This document shows positions 45,078-53,679 of a stretch of 64,000 bases of DNA, piece after piece; within the stretch, counting starts at the first letter, position 1; the number at the start of each line of letters is the position of its first letter. The DNA is from Acidimicrobiaceae bacterium (GTDB taxonomy: Bacteria; Actinomycetota; Acidimicrobiia; Acidimicrobiales; RAAP-2), in contig DAHUZS010000114.1 of assembly GCA_027315045.1 (NCBI GenBank), positions 1-64,000 on the forward strand. The letters run 5' to 3'. A program made the position numbers and the translations under genes. The notes under the pieces are model-generated. The model saw only the letters and a list, made by a program, of their open reading frames with translations. It was not told the DNA's origin and did not search any database.

Positions 45078-45977
45078 GTGGCCGAGCCCCCCGCACCGAG
45101 CTTTCGAGTCCACCCTGACCCCCTCGACGAGCTGCGCTCGCTCCCGGCGCCGGACTGGGAGCGGCGGGGGGCATACCGGGACATCCGCTGCGAGGTGGCC
45201 GAGGGGATGGCCCGGATCACCATCTGCCGGCCCGAGGTCCGCAACGCCTTCCGGCCCGAGACCCTCGACGAGTTGACGGCGGTGTTCGGGGCGGCGCGGG
45301 ACGACCCCGACGTCGGCACGATCATCCTCACCGGCGAGGGGCCCGACGCCTTCTGCTCCGGCGGCGACCAGCGGATCCGCGGCGACGACGGCTACCTGGG
45401 CGGCGACGACGTGGCCCGGCGGGGGATCGGCCGGCTGAACGTGCTCGACCTGCAGATCCTCATCCGCCGGATCCCCAAACCGGTCGTGGCCAGTGTCGCC
45501 GGCTACGCCATCGGCGGCGGCCACGTGCTGCACCTGGTCTGCGACCTCACGATCGCCGCCGACAACGCCCGGTTCGGCCAGACCGGTCCCAAGGTCGGGA
45601 GTTTCGATGGCGGGTACGGCTCGGGCCTCCTGGCCCGCACCGTCGGCCTCAAGCGGGCCAAGGAGATCTGGTTCCTCTGTCGCGAGTACGACGCCGCCCA
45701 GGCCTTCGAGTGGGGGCTGGCCAACACGGTCGTCCCCCTGGCGCGCCTGGAGGCCGAGACGGTGGCCTGGTGCCGCCGGATGCTCATGCTCTCGCCCATC
45801 GCGCTGCGGATGCTGAAGGCCGGCTTCAACGCGGCCGACGACGGGCTGGCCGGCGTCCAGCAGCTGGCCGGGGACGCCACCATGCTCTTCTACATGACCG
45901 AGGAGGGCCAAGAGGGGCGCAACGCCTACGTCGAGCGTCGCCCCCCGGACTTCTCGCGCTTCCCGCGTCGGCCGTGA
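45078..45977 (+). CDS. menB: 1,4-Dihydroxy-2-naphthoyl-CoA synthase MenB
   Basis: Crotonase-fold enzyme that cyclises o-succinylbenzoyl-CoA, 299 aa. The N-terminus carries the family extension up to [34 protein letters not shown]. The oxyanion and active-site segments are [55 protein letters not shown] and the C-terminal [18 protein letters not shown] tail typical of MenB. GTG 45078; its stop overlaps menA (GTGA). Confidence 0.95.
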   Translation: MAEPPAPSFRVHPDPLDELRSLPAPDWERRGAYRDIRCEVAEGMARITICRPEVRNAFRPETLDELTAVFGAARDDPDVGTIILTGEGPDAFCSGGDQRIRGDDGYLGGDDVARRGIGRLNVLDLQILIRRIPKPVVASVAGYAIGGGHVLHLVCDLTIAADNARFGQTGPKVGSFDGGYGSGLLARTVGLKRAKEIWFLCREYDAAQAFEWGLANTVVPLARLEAETVAWCRRMLMLSPIALRMLKAGFNAADDGLAGVQQLAGDATMLFYMTEEGQEGRNAYVERRPPDFSRFPRRP

Positions 45978-46882
45978 CCGAGGTGTCGGCCGGGGCCGGC
46001 ACGCCGCCGAGGGGCCGGGGGCGGCTCTGGGTGGCCGGCGCCCGGCCGCGCACCCTGGCCGCGGCGGCCGTCCCGGTCGCGGTGGGCACCGCCGTCGGCC
46101 GGATCTCCTCGCCCGGCGGGGTCCTGTGGTGGCGGGCCGCCTGCGCGTTGGCGGTGGCGGTCCTGGTCCAGGTTGGCACCAACTACGCCAACGACTACTC
46201 CGACGGGGTCCGGGGCTCGGACAACGAGCGGGTGGGCCCGCTGCGGCTGACCTCCTCGGGGCTGGCCACCCCGAGCCAGGTGCGGGCGGCGGCGATCGTC
46301 TCCTTCGCGCTGGCCGGCGCCGCCGGCCTGGCGTTGGCCGCGACGGTCGGGTGGTGGCTGGTCGCCGTCGGGCTCAGCTGCGTCGCTGCCGGCTGGCTGT
46401 ACACCGGCGGCCCCCACCCCTACGGCTACCTCGGGCTGGGGGAGGTCTTTGTCTTCGTCTACTTCGGCCTGGTGGCCACGGCCGGCGCGGCCTTCGTCCA
46501 GCACGGCCGGCTGAGCGCGGCGGCGGTAGCCGCCTCGGTCCCGGTCGGCCTGCTCTCGGTCGCGCTGCTCGAGTCGAACAACCTGCGCGACGTCGAGGGT
46601 GACGCGGCGGTCGGGAAGCGCACCCTGGCGGTCCGGGTCGGCCTGACCCGGGCAAGGTGGCTGTACGTGTGCTCGGTCGCCCTGGCCCTGGCGTCGGTCG
46701 GCCTGGTGGCCTGGTGGCGGCCGGCAGCCCTGCTGGCGCTGGCCGCCGCCCCCCTCGCACTGCGCCCGTGCACCCTCGCCACGGGGAACGCCTCGGGCCG
46801 CGAGCTCTTGCCGGTGCTCTCGGGGACCGGGCGGCTCCAGCTGGCCGTCGGGGCCCTCCTCGTGCTCGGCCTCTCGTTGTGA
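45974..46882 (+). CDS. menA: 1,4-Dihydroxy-2-naphthoate polyprenyltransferase MenA
   Basis: UbiA-superfamily prenyltransferase in the membrane, 302 aa with about eight helices; it attaches the isoprenoid tail to form demethylmenaquinone. The first Asp-rich motif is [16 protein letters not shown], and the second is [22 protein letters not shown]. The cytosolic N-terminus has [20 protein letters not shown] 45974 overlaps the menB stop. It converges with the alpha/beta hydrolase gene (4 bp gap). Confidence 0.94.
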   Translation: MTEVSAGAGTPPRGRGRLWVAGARPRTLAAAAVPVAVGTAVGRISSPGGVLWWRAACALAVAVLVQVGTNYANDYSDGVRGSDNERVGPLRLTSSGLATPSQVRAAAIVSFALAGAAGLALAATVGWWLVAVGLSCVAAGWLYTGGPHPYGYLGLGEVFVFVYFGLVATAGAAFVQHGRLSAAAVAASVPVGLLSVALLESNNLRDVEGDAAVGKRTLAVRVGLTRARWLYVCSVALALASVGLVAWWRPAALLALAAAPLALRPCTLATGNASGRELLPVLSGTGRLQLAVGALLVLGLSL

Positions 46883-46886
46883 GCGC

Positions 46887-47648
46887 TCAGTCGGCGCCCG
46901 GGACGTGATCGAGCCAGGACGAGACGATGGCCGCGCTGAGCGCGGGCTGCTCCAGATGGAGCGCATGGCCGGCCCCGGGCACCACCGCCAGGGTGCCGCC
47001 GCTCGCAACCGCGAGCCGGGCCCCGAGGGCCTGGTAGCGCGGGTCGGTCGCCCCGGTCAGCACGAGGACCGGCATGGTCAGCTCGCCGAGCCGGTCCCAC
47101 AACGGTTCCTGGGTCCCGGCCCCGGCCAGCCGGAGGCTGGAGGCCAGGCCGGCCGGGGTGTTGCGGCGGCGCTCGTCGGCCCCGGTGGCCCGCAGGGTCG
47201 CGAACATCGGTGCAGCCAGCCATCGGGCCACGAAGTCCGAGACGTCGGCCGCCGCCGCCAGCTCGTCGGCCAGCTGTTCGTCGCGGTGCCGCCGGCGGGC
47301 CCGCGCCTCGAGGTCCTCGATGCCGGCGGTCCCACTGAGGAGGACCAGCCGCGCCACCCGGCCCGGGGCGCCGAGGGCGGCGTGGAGGGCGAAGCGGGCG
47401 CCGAGCGAGTAGCCGAGGAGGTCGACCGGCCCCGGCCCGCCCGCCTCGAGCACCAGTTCGCCCCCGGCCACCAGGTCGGCCTCGACCCCGGCGGAGCCAC
47501 CGTGGCCCGGGAGGTCGACGGCGACGACGCGGCGGCCCCGCCCGACGAGCGCGCCGAAGGGGCCCCACAGCCGGCCGGTCTGGGTGAAGCCGTGCGCCAG
47601 GACCAGCGTCGGACCGGTCCCGGTCGTCTCGGCGTGCAGGGGGCCCAC
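46887..47648 (-). CDS. menH: Alpha/beta hydrolase, MenH-like (SHCHC synthase)
   Basis: A 253-aa alpha/beta hydrolase. It has the oxyanion HGFTQTGRLW, VDLPGHGGS, the nucleophile elbow GYSLGAR, a cap region rich in Arg/Glu, the aspartate in GATDPRYQ and the histidine in VVPGAGHALHLEQP. Placement between menA and menD makes the MenH role (2-succinyl-6-hydroxy-2,4-cyclohexadiene carboxylate synthase) likely, though sequence alone does not settle specificity. The GTG start at 47648 is only 5 bp from the divergent menD start. Confidence 0.8.
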   Translation of the reverse strand: MGPLHAETTGTGPTLVLAHGFTQTGRLWGPFGALVGRGRRVVAVDLPGHGGSAGVEADLVAGGELVLEAGGPGPVDLLGYSLGARFALHAALGAPGRVARLVLLSGTAGIEDLEARARRRHRDEQLADELAAAADVSDFVARWLAAPMFATLRATGADERRRNTPAGLASSLRLAGAGTQEPLWDRLGELTMPVLVLTGATDPRYQALGARLAVASGGTLAVVPGAGHALHLEQPALSAAIVSSWLDHVPGAD

Positions 47649-47653
47649 CGCCG

Positions 47654-49366
47654 GTGAGCGTACCGATCGGCGACGTCCAGGCCACCTTTGCCGCCACCTT
47701 GGTGGACGAGTGGGTGGCCGCGGGCCTGCGGCACGCGGTGCTCTGCCCGGGGTCCCGCTCCACCCCCCTTGCCCTGGCCCTGGCCGAGCGGTGGGAGGTC
47801 AACCTCCACGTCCGGCTGGACGAGCGGGGGGCGTGCTTCTTCGCGATCGGCCTGGGGGTGGCCACCGGCTTGCCTGCGGTGGTCTGCACCACGAGCGGGA
47901 CCGCCGCCGCCGAGCTCCACGCCGGGGTGGTGGAGGCCAGCCACGCCCGGGTCCCCCTCATCGTGTGCACCGCCGACCGTCCGCCGCGGCTGCACCACGT
48001 GGGGGCGCCCCAGACGATCGAGCAGGTCGGCCTGTACGGGTCGGCGCCCCGGCGCTCGTTCGACCCCGGCGTGCCGCGCGACGCCGACCGCGGGTGGTGG
48101 CGCCGGCTCGCGGCGGGGTCGTTCCGAGCTGCGGTCGAGGGAGCCGGGCCGGTCCACCTCAACTTGGCTTTCGAGGAGCCGCTCGTGGGGTCGGCCGGGG
48201 CGCTCCCCCCGCCGGCGCCCCGGCCGGCGGCGACCGGGTCCCGGCCCGTTCCGGCGCCGGCCGAGGGGGACTGGTGGCGGCGCCGGGGTCTGATCCTGGC
48301 CGGGGCCGGGGCCCCGGCGGCGACCCTCGGACTGGCCGAGCGCCTGGGTTGGCCGGTCTTGGCCGACCCGATCTCTGGGCTCCGACTGCGCCAGCGGGCG
48401 GTGGTCGGGGCGGCCGACGCCGTGCTGCGCGACCCGGCGGCCCGCGCCGCGCTCGCCGCCGAGGTGGTCCTGGTGGTCGGGCGCCCGTGGGCGTCGAGGG
48501 TGGTAGCGGAGTTCGTCGAGTCGAGCGGCCGGGCCGGGGCCGAGGTGGTGGCGGTCGGCGAGGTGCTCGACGACCCGGCCCGGGTGGTCGGGCGGTTCCA
48601 CCGGGCCGACCCCGGGGCGTTCTTCGACCGTCTCGACCCCGCTTGGAGCGGGCGCGACGACCGCTGGCGCGACCGTTGGGAACGGGCCGAGGCGCTGGCC
48701 CAGCGGGCCATCGACGCGACCCTGGTCGCCGATCCTCTGGCAAGCGGTGGACGGGCCACCGAGCCCGGCGTCGCCCGCCACCTCTTCGGCACCCTCGAGC
48801 GGCCGAGCGTCCTGTTCGTGTCGTCGTCGATGCCGGTCCGGGACCTCGAGTGGTTCGGGGCGCCGCGCCCGGACCCCCCGCGGGTGCTGGCCAACCGGGG
48901 CGCGAACGGGATCGACGGCGTCACCTCGAGCGCCCTCGGCGTGGCGGCCGGCCAGGACGCCCCGGTGGTGTGCCTGCTCGGCGACCTGGCCTTCCTGCAC
49001 GACGCCTCGGCGCTGGCCGGCCTGGGGGAGCGGCGGGGCTCGTGCACCCTGGTGGTGCTGGACAACGGCGGGGGCGGGATCTTCAGCTTCCTGCCCCAGG
49101 CCGACGCCCTCGCGCCGGCGCGGTTCGAGCAGGTGTTCGGTACCGCCCCGTCGGTCTCGGTCCCAGCCGTCGGGCGTGGGTTCTCCCTCCCGGTGGCCGA
49201 GGTGGCCACTTTGGGCGAGCTCGACACCGCACTCGGACGCTTCGTCGGGGTCGAGCCGTGCGCGCTGGTGCGGGTCGCGGTGCCCGACCGGGTGCAGAAC
49301 CGGGCCCTGCACGACCGGCTGCATGTCGCGGTGGCCGGGGCGCTGCGGGCCGGACTCCTGCGATAA
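47654..49366 (+). CDS. menD: SEPHCHC synthase MenD
   Basis: Thiamine-diphosphate enzyme joining isochorismate and 2-oxoglutarate, 570 aa. The N-terminal PYR domain has HAVLCPGSRSTPLALALAE and DERGACFFAIGLGVATGLPAVVCTTSGTAAAELHAGVVEAS. The C-terminal PP domain has NRGANGIDGVTSSALGVAAGQ, the TPP/Mg motif LLGDLAFLHDASAL...DNGGGGIFSFLP. GTG 47654 lies 5 bp from the divergent menH-like start, so the two 5' regions overlap. menF, menC and menG are not in this window. Confidence 0.95.
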   Translation: MSVPIGDVQATFAATLVDEWVAAGLRHAVLCPGSRSTPLALALAERWEVNLHVRLDERGACFFAIGLGVATGLPAVVCTTSGTAAAELHAGVVEASHARVPLIVCTADRPPRLHHVGAPQTIEQVGLYGSAPRRSFDPGVPRDADRGWWRRLAAGSFRAAVEGAGPVHLNLAFEEPLVGSAGALPPPAPRPAATGSRPVPAPAEGDWWRRRGLILAGAGAPAATLGLAERLGWPVLADPISGLRLRQRAVVGAADAVLRDPAARAALAAEVVLVVGRPWASRVVAEFVESSGRAGAEVVAVGEVLDDPARVVGRFHRADPGAFFDRLDPAWSGRDDRWRDRWERAEALAQRAIDATLVADPLASGGRATEPGVARHLFGTLERPSVLFVSSSMPVRDLEWFGAPRPDPPRVLANRGANGIDGVTSSALGVAAGQDAPVVCLLGDLAFLHDASALAGLGERRGSCTLVVLDNGGGGIFSFLPQADALAPARFEQVFGTAPSVSVPAVGRGFSLPVAEVATLGELDTALGRFVGVEPCALVRVAVPDRVQNRALHDRLHVAVAGALRAGLLR

Positions 49367-49401
49367 CGCACGCCGCAGGCTGGTCGTGGAACCATTTCGG
49401 T

Positions 49402-50529
49402 GTGGATCGCTCTGCGTGGGAGGAGGCGGGGATCTATGACCCCGCCGCCGCCGCCGCCCCCGAACGCCTCGAGCTCCTCGAGTACCTGACCCGCCAGGGC
49501 GCCGGCCTCGACCAGATGGTCGAGGCGATGCGCCTCGACAGCCTCCCGGCGCTGGCCGGCCAGCTCCTGCGGCTCCGGTCGACCCCGAGGGTCCCGATCG
49601 GCGTCCTGGCCACCCGGTGCGGCGCCACCGTCGAGATGGTGGAGCGGCTCATGCTGGCGGCCGGCCTCCCGGCCGACGCCACGAGCGAGCTCCCGGCCGA
49701 CATGGACGCGCTCGTCTCGGCCTTCGTGTCCGGCGCGGCCCTCATGGGCGAGGGCCCGGTCCTCGCTTTCACCCGGGTGCTCGGCTCGGCCGCCATCCAG
49801 GTCGCCGAGTCGGCCGTGGCCCTCTTTTACTCCGAGCTCGGCCCGGGCACCGACCGGGCGCCCCACAGCGAGCTGGCCCGGGCCCACATGTCCGAGCGGG
49901 CCACCCTGGCCTTCAACGCCGTGCCCGAAGCGTTCTCGCGCCTGCTCGTGGCCCAGTTCGACCGGGCCGTCCGCCGGGCGGTGCTCACCCGGGGACCGGC
50001 GTACTCGGCCGAGGGCGAGGAGTTCGACTCCGACCGCGAGCGCGTCGCGCTCGGCTTCGTCGACCTGGTCGGCTCGACCGCCTGGGCGAACCAGATCGAC
50101 CTGCGCGAGCAGAGCCTGGCCCTCGCCCGTTTCGAGTCGGCGGCGTGGTCGAGCGCGGTCCTGGCCGGCGGGCGGGTGGTGAAGATGATCGGCGACGAGG
50201 CGTTCTTCGCCGCCCCGAGCGTCGAGGCGGCCTGCCGGATCGCCACCGAGGTCACCGCCGCGGTGGCCGACGATCCGGTGCTGCCGCCGGCGCGCGGGGC
50301 GGTCGGGTTCGGGGCCGCCGGCTCGCGGGAGGGGGACTACTTCGGGCCGGTCGTGAACCTGGTCTCACGCCTGGTGAAGTCGGCCCGACCGGGCGCCGTG
50401 CTCCTGACCGCCGAGGCGGCGGCCGAGCTGCCGGCCGAGGGCTTCTCCCTCCGATCCATCGACGAGCTCGCGGTGCGCGGGCTCGACCACCCCGTTGCCG
50501 CTTTCGAGCTCGGCGTCGAAGGGTCCTGA
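49402..50529 (+). CDS. Class III adenylate/guanylate cyclase with N-terminal regulatory domain
   Basis: Soluble cyclase of 375 aa. The first 200 residues are a helical regulatory domain like that of the pH-sensing M. tuberculosis Rv1264. The catalytic domain keeps metal-binding Asp221 (GFVDLVGSTAWA) and Asp265 (KMIGDEAFF), Lys261 and Asp312 for base recognition (GDYFGPVVN), and transition-state Asn319 and Arg323 (NLVSR). All catalytic residues are present, so it should make cAMP. The layout parallels Rv1264 strongly. GTG 49402; no membrane helix or HAMP. Confidence 0.9.
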   Translation: MDRSAWEEAGIYDPAAAAAPERLELLEYLTRQGAGLDQMVEAMRLDSLPALAGQLLRLRSTPRVPIGVLATRCGATVEMVERLMLAAGLPADATSELPADMDALVSAFVSGAALMGEGPVLAFTRVLGSAAIQVAESAVALFYSELGPGTDRAPHSELARAHMSERATLAFNAVPEAFSRLLVAQFDRAVRRAVLTRGPAYSAEGEEFDSDRERVALGFVDLVGSTAWANQIDLREQSLALARFESAAWSSAVLAGGRVVKMIGDEAFFAAPSVEAACRIATEVTAAVADDPVLPPARGAVGFGAAGSREGDYFGPVVNLVSRLVKSARPGAVLLTAEAAAELPAEGFSLRSIDELAVRGLDHPVAAFELGVEGS

Positions 50530-50570
50530 GCGGGGCGGGGAACGCGTCGAGCTATGGCAGGCTTTTGACC

Positions 50571-51866
50571 GTGCCGACGCTCGTCGACGACCTCACGTTC
50601 CGCGGCCTCATCCACCAGCTCAGCGACCAGGCGCTCCTCGAGCGCCTCGACGCCGGCGGGCTGACCGCCTACGCCGGGTTCGACCCGTCGGCCTCCAGCC
50701 TCCACCACGGGAACCTCCTCCAGCTGTGCACCCTGCGGCGCCTGCAGCTGGCCGGGCACCGGCCGATCGCCCTCGCCGGGGGCGGCACCGGATTCATCGG
50801 CGACCCCTCGGGCAAGTCGGACGAGCGCAACCTCCTCGACCTCGACCATCTCGCCGCGAACGTCGAGGGGGTCCGTCCCCAGCTGGCCCGGCTGCTCGAC
50901 TTCGAACCCTCGGCCGGCCCGACCCAGGCGCTGTTGGCCGACAACGCCAGCTGGCTCTACGACCTACCCCTCGTCACCTTCCTGCGCGACGTCGGCAAGC
51001 ACGTGACCGTCAACCAGATGGTGAAGAAGGACTCGGTCCGGGCCCGCTTAGAGCGCGCCGGCGAGGGGATCTCCTACAGCGAGTTCAGCTACATGCTGCT
51101 CCAGGCCTACGACTTCCTCCGCCTCCACCTCGACGAGGGGTGCGACCTGCAGATCGGCGGCAGCGACCAGTGGGGCAACATCTCGCTCGGGGCCGAGGTG
51201 GTGGGCAAGGTGACCGGGGACAAGGTCTACGGGCTGACCACCCCCCTCGTCACCCGGCCCGACGGCGCCAAGTTCGGCAAGACGGTGGAGGGGGCGGTCT
51301 GGCTCGACCCCGCCCGGACCAGCCCGTACCGCTTCTACCAGTTCTTCTTGAACGTGGAGGATCGCAGCGTCGGCCAGTACCTGCGCTTCTACACCTTCTT
51401 CTCCCACGGCGAGATCGCCGCCCTCGACGCCGAGACCGAGGCACACCCCGAGCGGCGGGCCGCCCAGCGGGCGCTGGCCCGCTCGGTGTGCGAGCTGGTC
51501 CACGGCGAGGGCGAAGCGGCTCGGGCCGAGCGGGCCTCGGCGGCGTTGTTCGGGGCCGAGCTCTGCGAGCTCGACGAGTCGACGCTGCTCGAGGTGTTCG
51601 AGGACGCGCCGTCGAGCGCTATCTCGGCCCAGGCGCTGGCGGGCAACGGGTCGGGGACTCTCGACATCGTCGGCGCCCTCGTCCGTGCCGAGCTGTGCGG
51701 CTCGCTCAGCGAGGCCCGCCGGCTCGTCGCCGCCGGCGGGGCGTACCTCAACAACCAGCGGATCGACGATCCGTCGCGCCTGATCGGGTCGGGCGATCTC
51801 GTGGCCGGTCGCTACGTCGAGCTGCGCAAGGGCCGTCGCGACTACCACCTCCTCCGGGCGGAGTGA
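50571..51866 (+). CDS. tyrS: Tyrosyl-tRNA synthetase
   Basis: Class I aminoacyl-tRNA synthetase, 431 aa. The Rossmann domain begins AYAGFDPSASSLHHGNLLQL with the HIGH-type motif HHGN; GDPSGKSDER, GGSDQWGNI (tyrosine and ATP site) and the KMSKS-equivalent KFGKT follow. The C-terminal S4-like domain ends in GGAYLNNQRIDDPSRLIGSGDLVAGRYVELRKG. GTG 50571 was chosen as the first start after the cyclase. It overlaps the next gene by 4 bases. No T-box-like leader was seen in the 41-bp gap. Confidence 0.95.
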   Translation: MPTLVDDLTFRGLIHQLSDQALLERLDAGGLTAYAGFDPSASSLHHGNLLQLCTLRRLQLAGHRPIALAGGGTGFIGDPSGKSDERNLLDLDHLAANVEGVRPQLARLLDFEPSAGPTQALLADNASWLYDLPLVTFLRDVGKHVTVNQMVKKDSVRARLERAGEGISYSEFSYMLLQAYDFLRLHLDEGCDLQIGGSDQWGNISLGAEVVGKVTGDKVYGLTTPLVTRPDGAKFGKTVEGAVWLDPARTSPYRFYQFFLNVEDRSVGQYLRFYTFFSHGEIAALDAETEAHPERRAAQRALARSVCELVHGEGEAARAERASAALFGAELCELDESTLLEVFEDAPSSAISAQALAGNGSGTLDIVGALVRAELCGSLSEARRLVAAGGAYLNNQRIDDPSRLIGSGDLVAGRYVELRKGRRDYHLLRAE

Positions 51867-52387
51867 GCCGCCCCCCGGCCCGCTGGAGCGTGGTGGCGGC
51901 GGCGGTCGTCATCGTCGGCATCGGGGTCGGCGCCTACTTCGCCTACGGCCAGACCAATCACTCGGGCTCCCCGACCGCCCAGCTTCGTTCGTGGGTCGAC
52001 GGCACCGACCTCGGCCAGTCGATCGGCATGGTGATGGGGGACGCGGCCCGGGTCCAGGTGGCCCTGGAGCAGCACAAGGCGGTCGGCGTCGTGCACACGG
52101 TCTGCGGGGTGCTGCTCACCGACGCCCAGTCGGCCAACGGTGAGCTGCCGACGCCCGACACCGAGCTCACGAACCTGTTGTCCTCGGGGTATGCGCTGGC
52201 CTACGACGCCGGGGGCGACTGCTACGACTCGGGCGGCACCAACCGGGCGCTCGTCGCCAAGGCCCTCAGGGAGCGCATCAAGGCCGAGGCCAAGCTGACC
52301 CAGGCCCTCGATTTGGTCGACCGCCTGCTCGGCTCGGTCCTGTCGACCACCACCACCACCCAGCCGCCGACGGGGATCTTGGGGTGA
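51863..52387 (+). CDS. Predicted exported or membrane-anchored protein of unknown function
   Basis: A 174-aa protein with one N-terminal hydrophobic helix (about residues 8-27, VVAAAVVIVGIGVGAYFAY) and an extracytoplasmic domain that contains Cys pairs (VCGVLL, GGDCYDSG) and a charged helical segment (KALRERIKAEAKLTQALDLVDRLL). The C-terminus is Thr-rich (STTTTTQPP). No family is recognised. GTG 51863 overlaps the tyrS stop and its stop overlaps the flavin reductase start, so it is in that operon. Confidence 0.75.
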   Translation: MSRPPARWSVVAAAVVIVGIGVGAYFAYGQTNHSGSPTAQLRSWVDGTDLGQSIGMVMGDAARVQVALEQHKAVGVVHTVCGVLLTDAQSANGELPTPDTELTNLLSSGYALAYDAGGDCYDSGGTNRALVAKALRERIKAEAKLTQALDLVDRLLGSVLSTTTTTQPPTGILG

Positions 52388-52944
52388 GCCCCGAGGCGGC
52401 CGGCCCGTTCCCCGGGCAAATGGACTCCGACGCCTACGACCGGCTGCGCCGTCGGATCCTGTGGTCCTTCCCCACCGGACTCTTCGTCGTGGGCTCGGCC
52501 GGGGAGCTCGACGGCGAGGTTCGCCACAACCTGATGACCGCCAACCTGGTGGTGCAGGTGGCCACGGACCCCAAGCTGGTGGCGGTGGCGGTGGAGGCCG
52601 GGGCGCTGACTGCCCGCCTGGTGAGGACGGGCCGCTCGTTCTCGGTCTCGGTCCTCGACCGGGCCGACCGCGCGGTCGTCCGGCGATTCGTCAAGGCGGT
52701 GACCGACGTGCGCTACGACTCCGGCGGCCGGCCCCAGAAGATGGCCGACGAGGAGGTCGTGGTGGCCGGGACCGGGGCGCCGATCCTGGCCCGAGCCGTG
52801 GCCTGGGTCGACTGCTCGCTGGCGGACCTCCTTGAGCTCGGCAGCCACGTGCTGGCCATCGGCGAGGTGGTCGGTGCCGGTGGGCGGCCCGAGGAGACCG
52901 AGATCCTCCGCATGGAGGACACGAAGATGCACTACGGGGGTTGA
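52384..52944 (+). CDS. Flavin reductase-like FMN-binding split-barrel protein
   Basis: A 186-aa protein of the flavin reductase-like family (PF01613). It has the conserved FPTGLFVVGS opening, the NLMTANLVVQVATDPKLVAVAVE flavin-binding region, and RSFSVSVL with a C-terminal GEVVGAG segment. Members either reduce flavin with NAD(P)H to supply monooxygenases or bind flavin as cofactor; the partner is unknown. GTG 52384 overlaps the upstream stop. A 12-bp palindrome follows it. Confidence 0.85.
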   Translation: MSPEAAGPFPGQMDSDAYDRLRRRILWSFPTGLFVVGSAGELDGEVRHNLMTANLVVQVATDPKLVAVAVEAGALTARLVRTGRSFSVSVLDRADRAVVRRFVKAVTDVRYDSGGRPQKMADEEVVVAGTGAPILARAVAWVDCSLADLLELGSHVLAIGEVVGAGGRPEETEILRMEDTKMHYGG

Positions 52945-52972
52945 GCCGCGCCAGCCGAGGGGGGTCCGGGGT

Positions 52973-52984
52973 CGGCCCGGGCCG
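52973..52984. terminator. Candidate bidirectional terminator
   Basis: CGGCCCGGGCCG, a perfect 12-bp palindrome in the 72-bp convergent gap between the flavin reductase gene and the 53017 gene. No T-tract. Confidence 0.3.
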
Positions 52985-53016
52985 CCGGTCGCCCCGGGCG
53001 GTGCCCGCCAAGGTGG

Positions 53017-53265
53017 TCAGGACGCCGCCGAGCCGTCCCCCCGGCGCTCGGGCGGCCGTAGGTCGATCCGGATGGTGAGCACCCCGCCCACCAGGTCGGC
53101 CGTGGCGTCTCCGAGCATGGCGAAGTCCATGTAGTCCAGTTCGGCCTGCTCCTTGAACCGCTGGCGCTCGACCCCTTCGAGCGGCGGCAGGCCGCGTCGC
53201 CGGACGGCCTGGGCCCGCCCCCGGAATCGCTCGATCATGGCTGCCGGGTCAAAGGTCGGTTCCAC
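53017..53265 (-). CDS. Small conserved protein of unknown function
   Basis: An 82-aa protein, TFDPAAMIERFRGRAQAVRRRGLPPLEG, then FKEQAELDYMDFAMLGDATADLVGGVLTIRIDLRPPE. It has no membrane helix. I recall similar short proteins in actinobacteria but know no function. The GTG at 53265 lies exactly 6 nt after CACAAT on the minus strand, so it may be leaderless. Confidence 0.6.
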   Translation of the reverse strand: MEPTFDPAAMIERFRGRAQAVRRRGLPPLEGVERQRFKEQAELDYMDFAMLGDATADLVGGVLTIRIDLRPPERRGDGSAAS

Positions 53266-53271
53266 CCCGCC

Positions 53272-53312
53272 ATTGTGGACCGGGTCCGCCGGTGGCGCGA
53301 CCGCACTACAAT
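53272..53312. promoter_or_regulatory. Divergent -10 boxes
   Basis: Minus-strand CACAAT (53277-53272) precedes the 53265 GTG by 6 nt. Plus-strand TACAAT (53307-53312) would start a transcript near 53319 toward the zinc-ribbon gene, giving it a leader of about 130 nt. No clear -35 boxes. Confidence 0.35.
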
Positions 53313-53448
53313 GGGCAGGTCAGTGCGGTGGTTCCGGGTACCCGGACCGGGCCGTTCGACGAGATGGCGCCGGATCGTCGCAGTCGTCAGGGTTGGCGCG
53401 CTCAGGAGGGCTTCGGGCGGCGGCAGCTGGCGGCAGTTAGGAGTCGTG

Positions 53449-53679
53449 GTGAAGAAGGGACGCCATCGGCGCTTCGAAGAGGCACGGAGCCTGAAGCGCT
53501 CCATCGCCACCGCCGGGGAACGATGCCCGGAGTGCGGGGCCGAGCCCGACGACGTCCACGCGTCGTGGTGCCGGGCCGAGGAGGACCGCTACGACCGCAT
53601 CCTCGGGTCCGACGTCCCGGGCTGGGACGACAACCACGAGGACGAGGAGGACGACGAGGCGGACCCGCTCGAGGACTGA
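53449..53679 (+). CDS. Small zinc-ribbon-like protein
   Basis: A 76-aa protein with a basic N-terminus (KKGRHRRFEEARSLKR), a CPEC...HASWC zinc-ribbon-like centre, and a very acidic C-terminal tail (DDNHEDEEDDEADPLED). GTG 53449 follows TTAGGAGT. Its last 91 bases are antisense to the end of the longer minus-strand gene. No function is known. Confidence 0.6.
   Translation: MKKGRHRRFEEARSLKRSIATAGERCPECGAEPDDVHASWCRAEEDRYDRILGSDVPGWDDNHEDEEDDEADPLED

Noticed and set aside
50551-50573. Short MAGF-type frame and TATGGC before tyrS
   Set aside because: Spacing to the tyrS GTG is wrong for a leaderless start and the frame has only four codons; likely chance.
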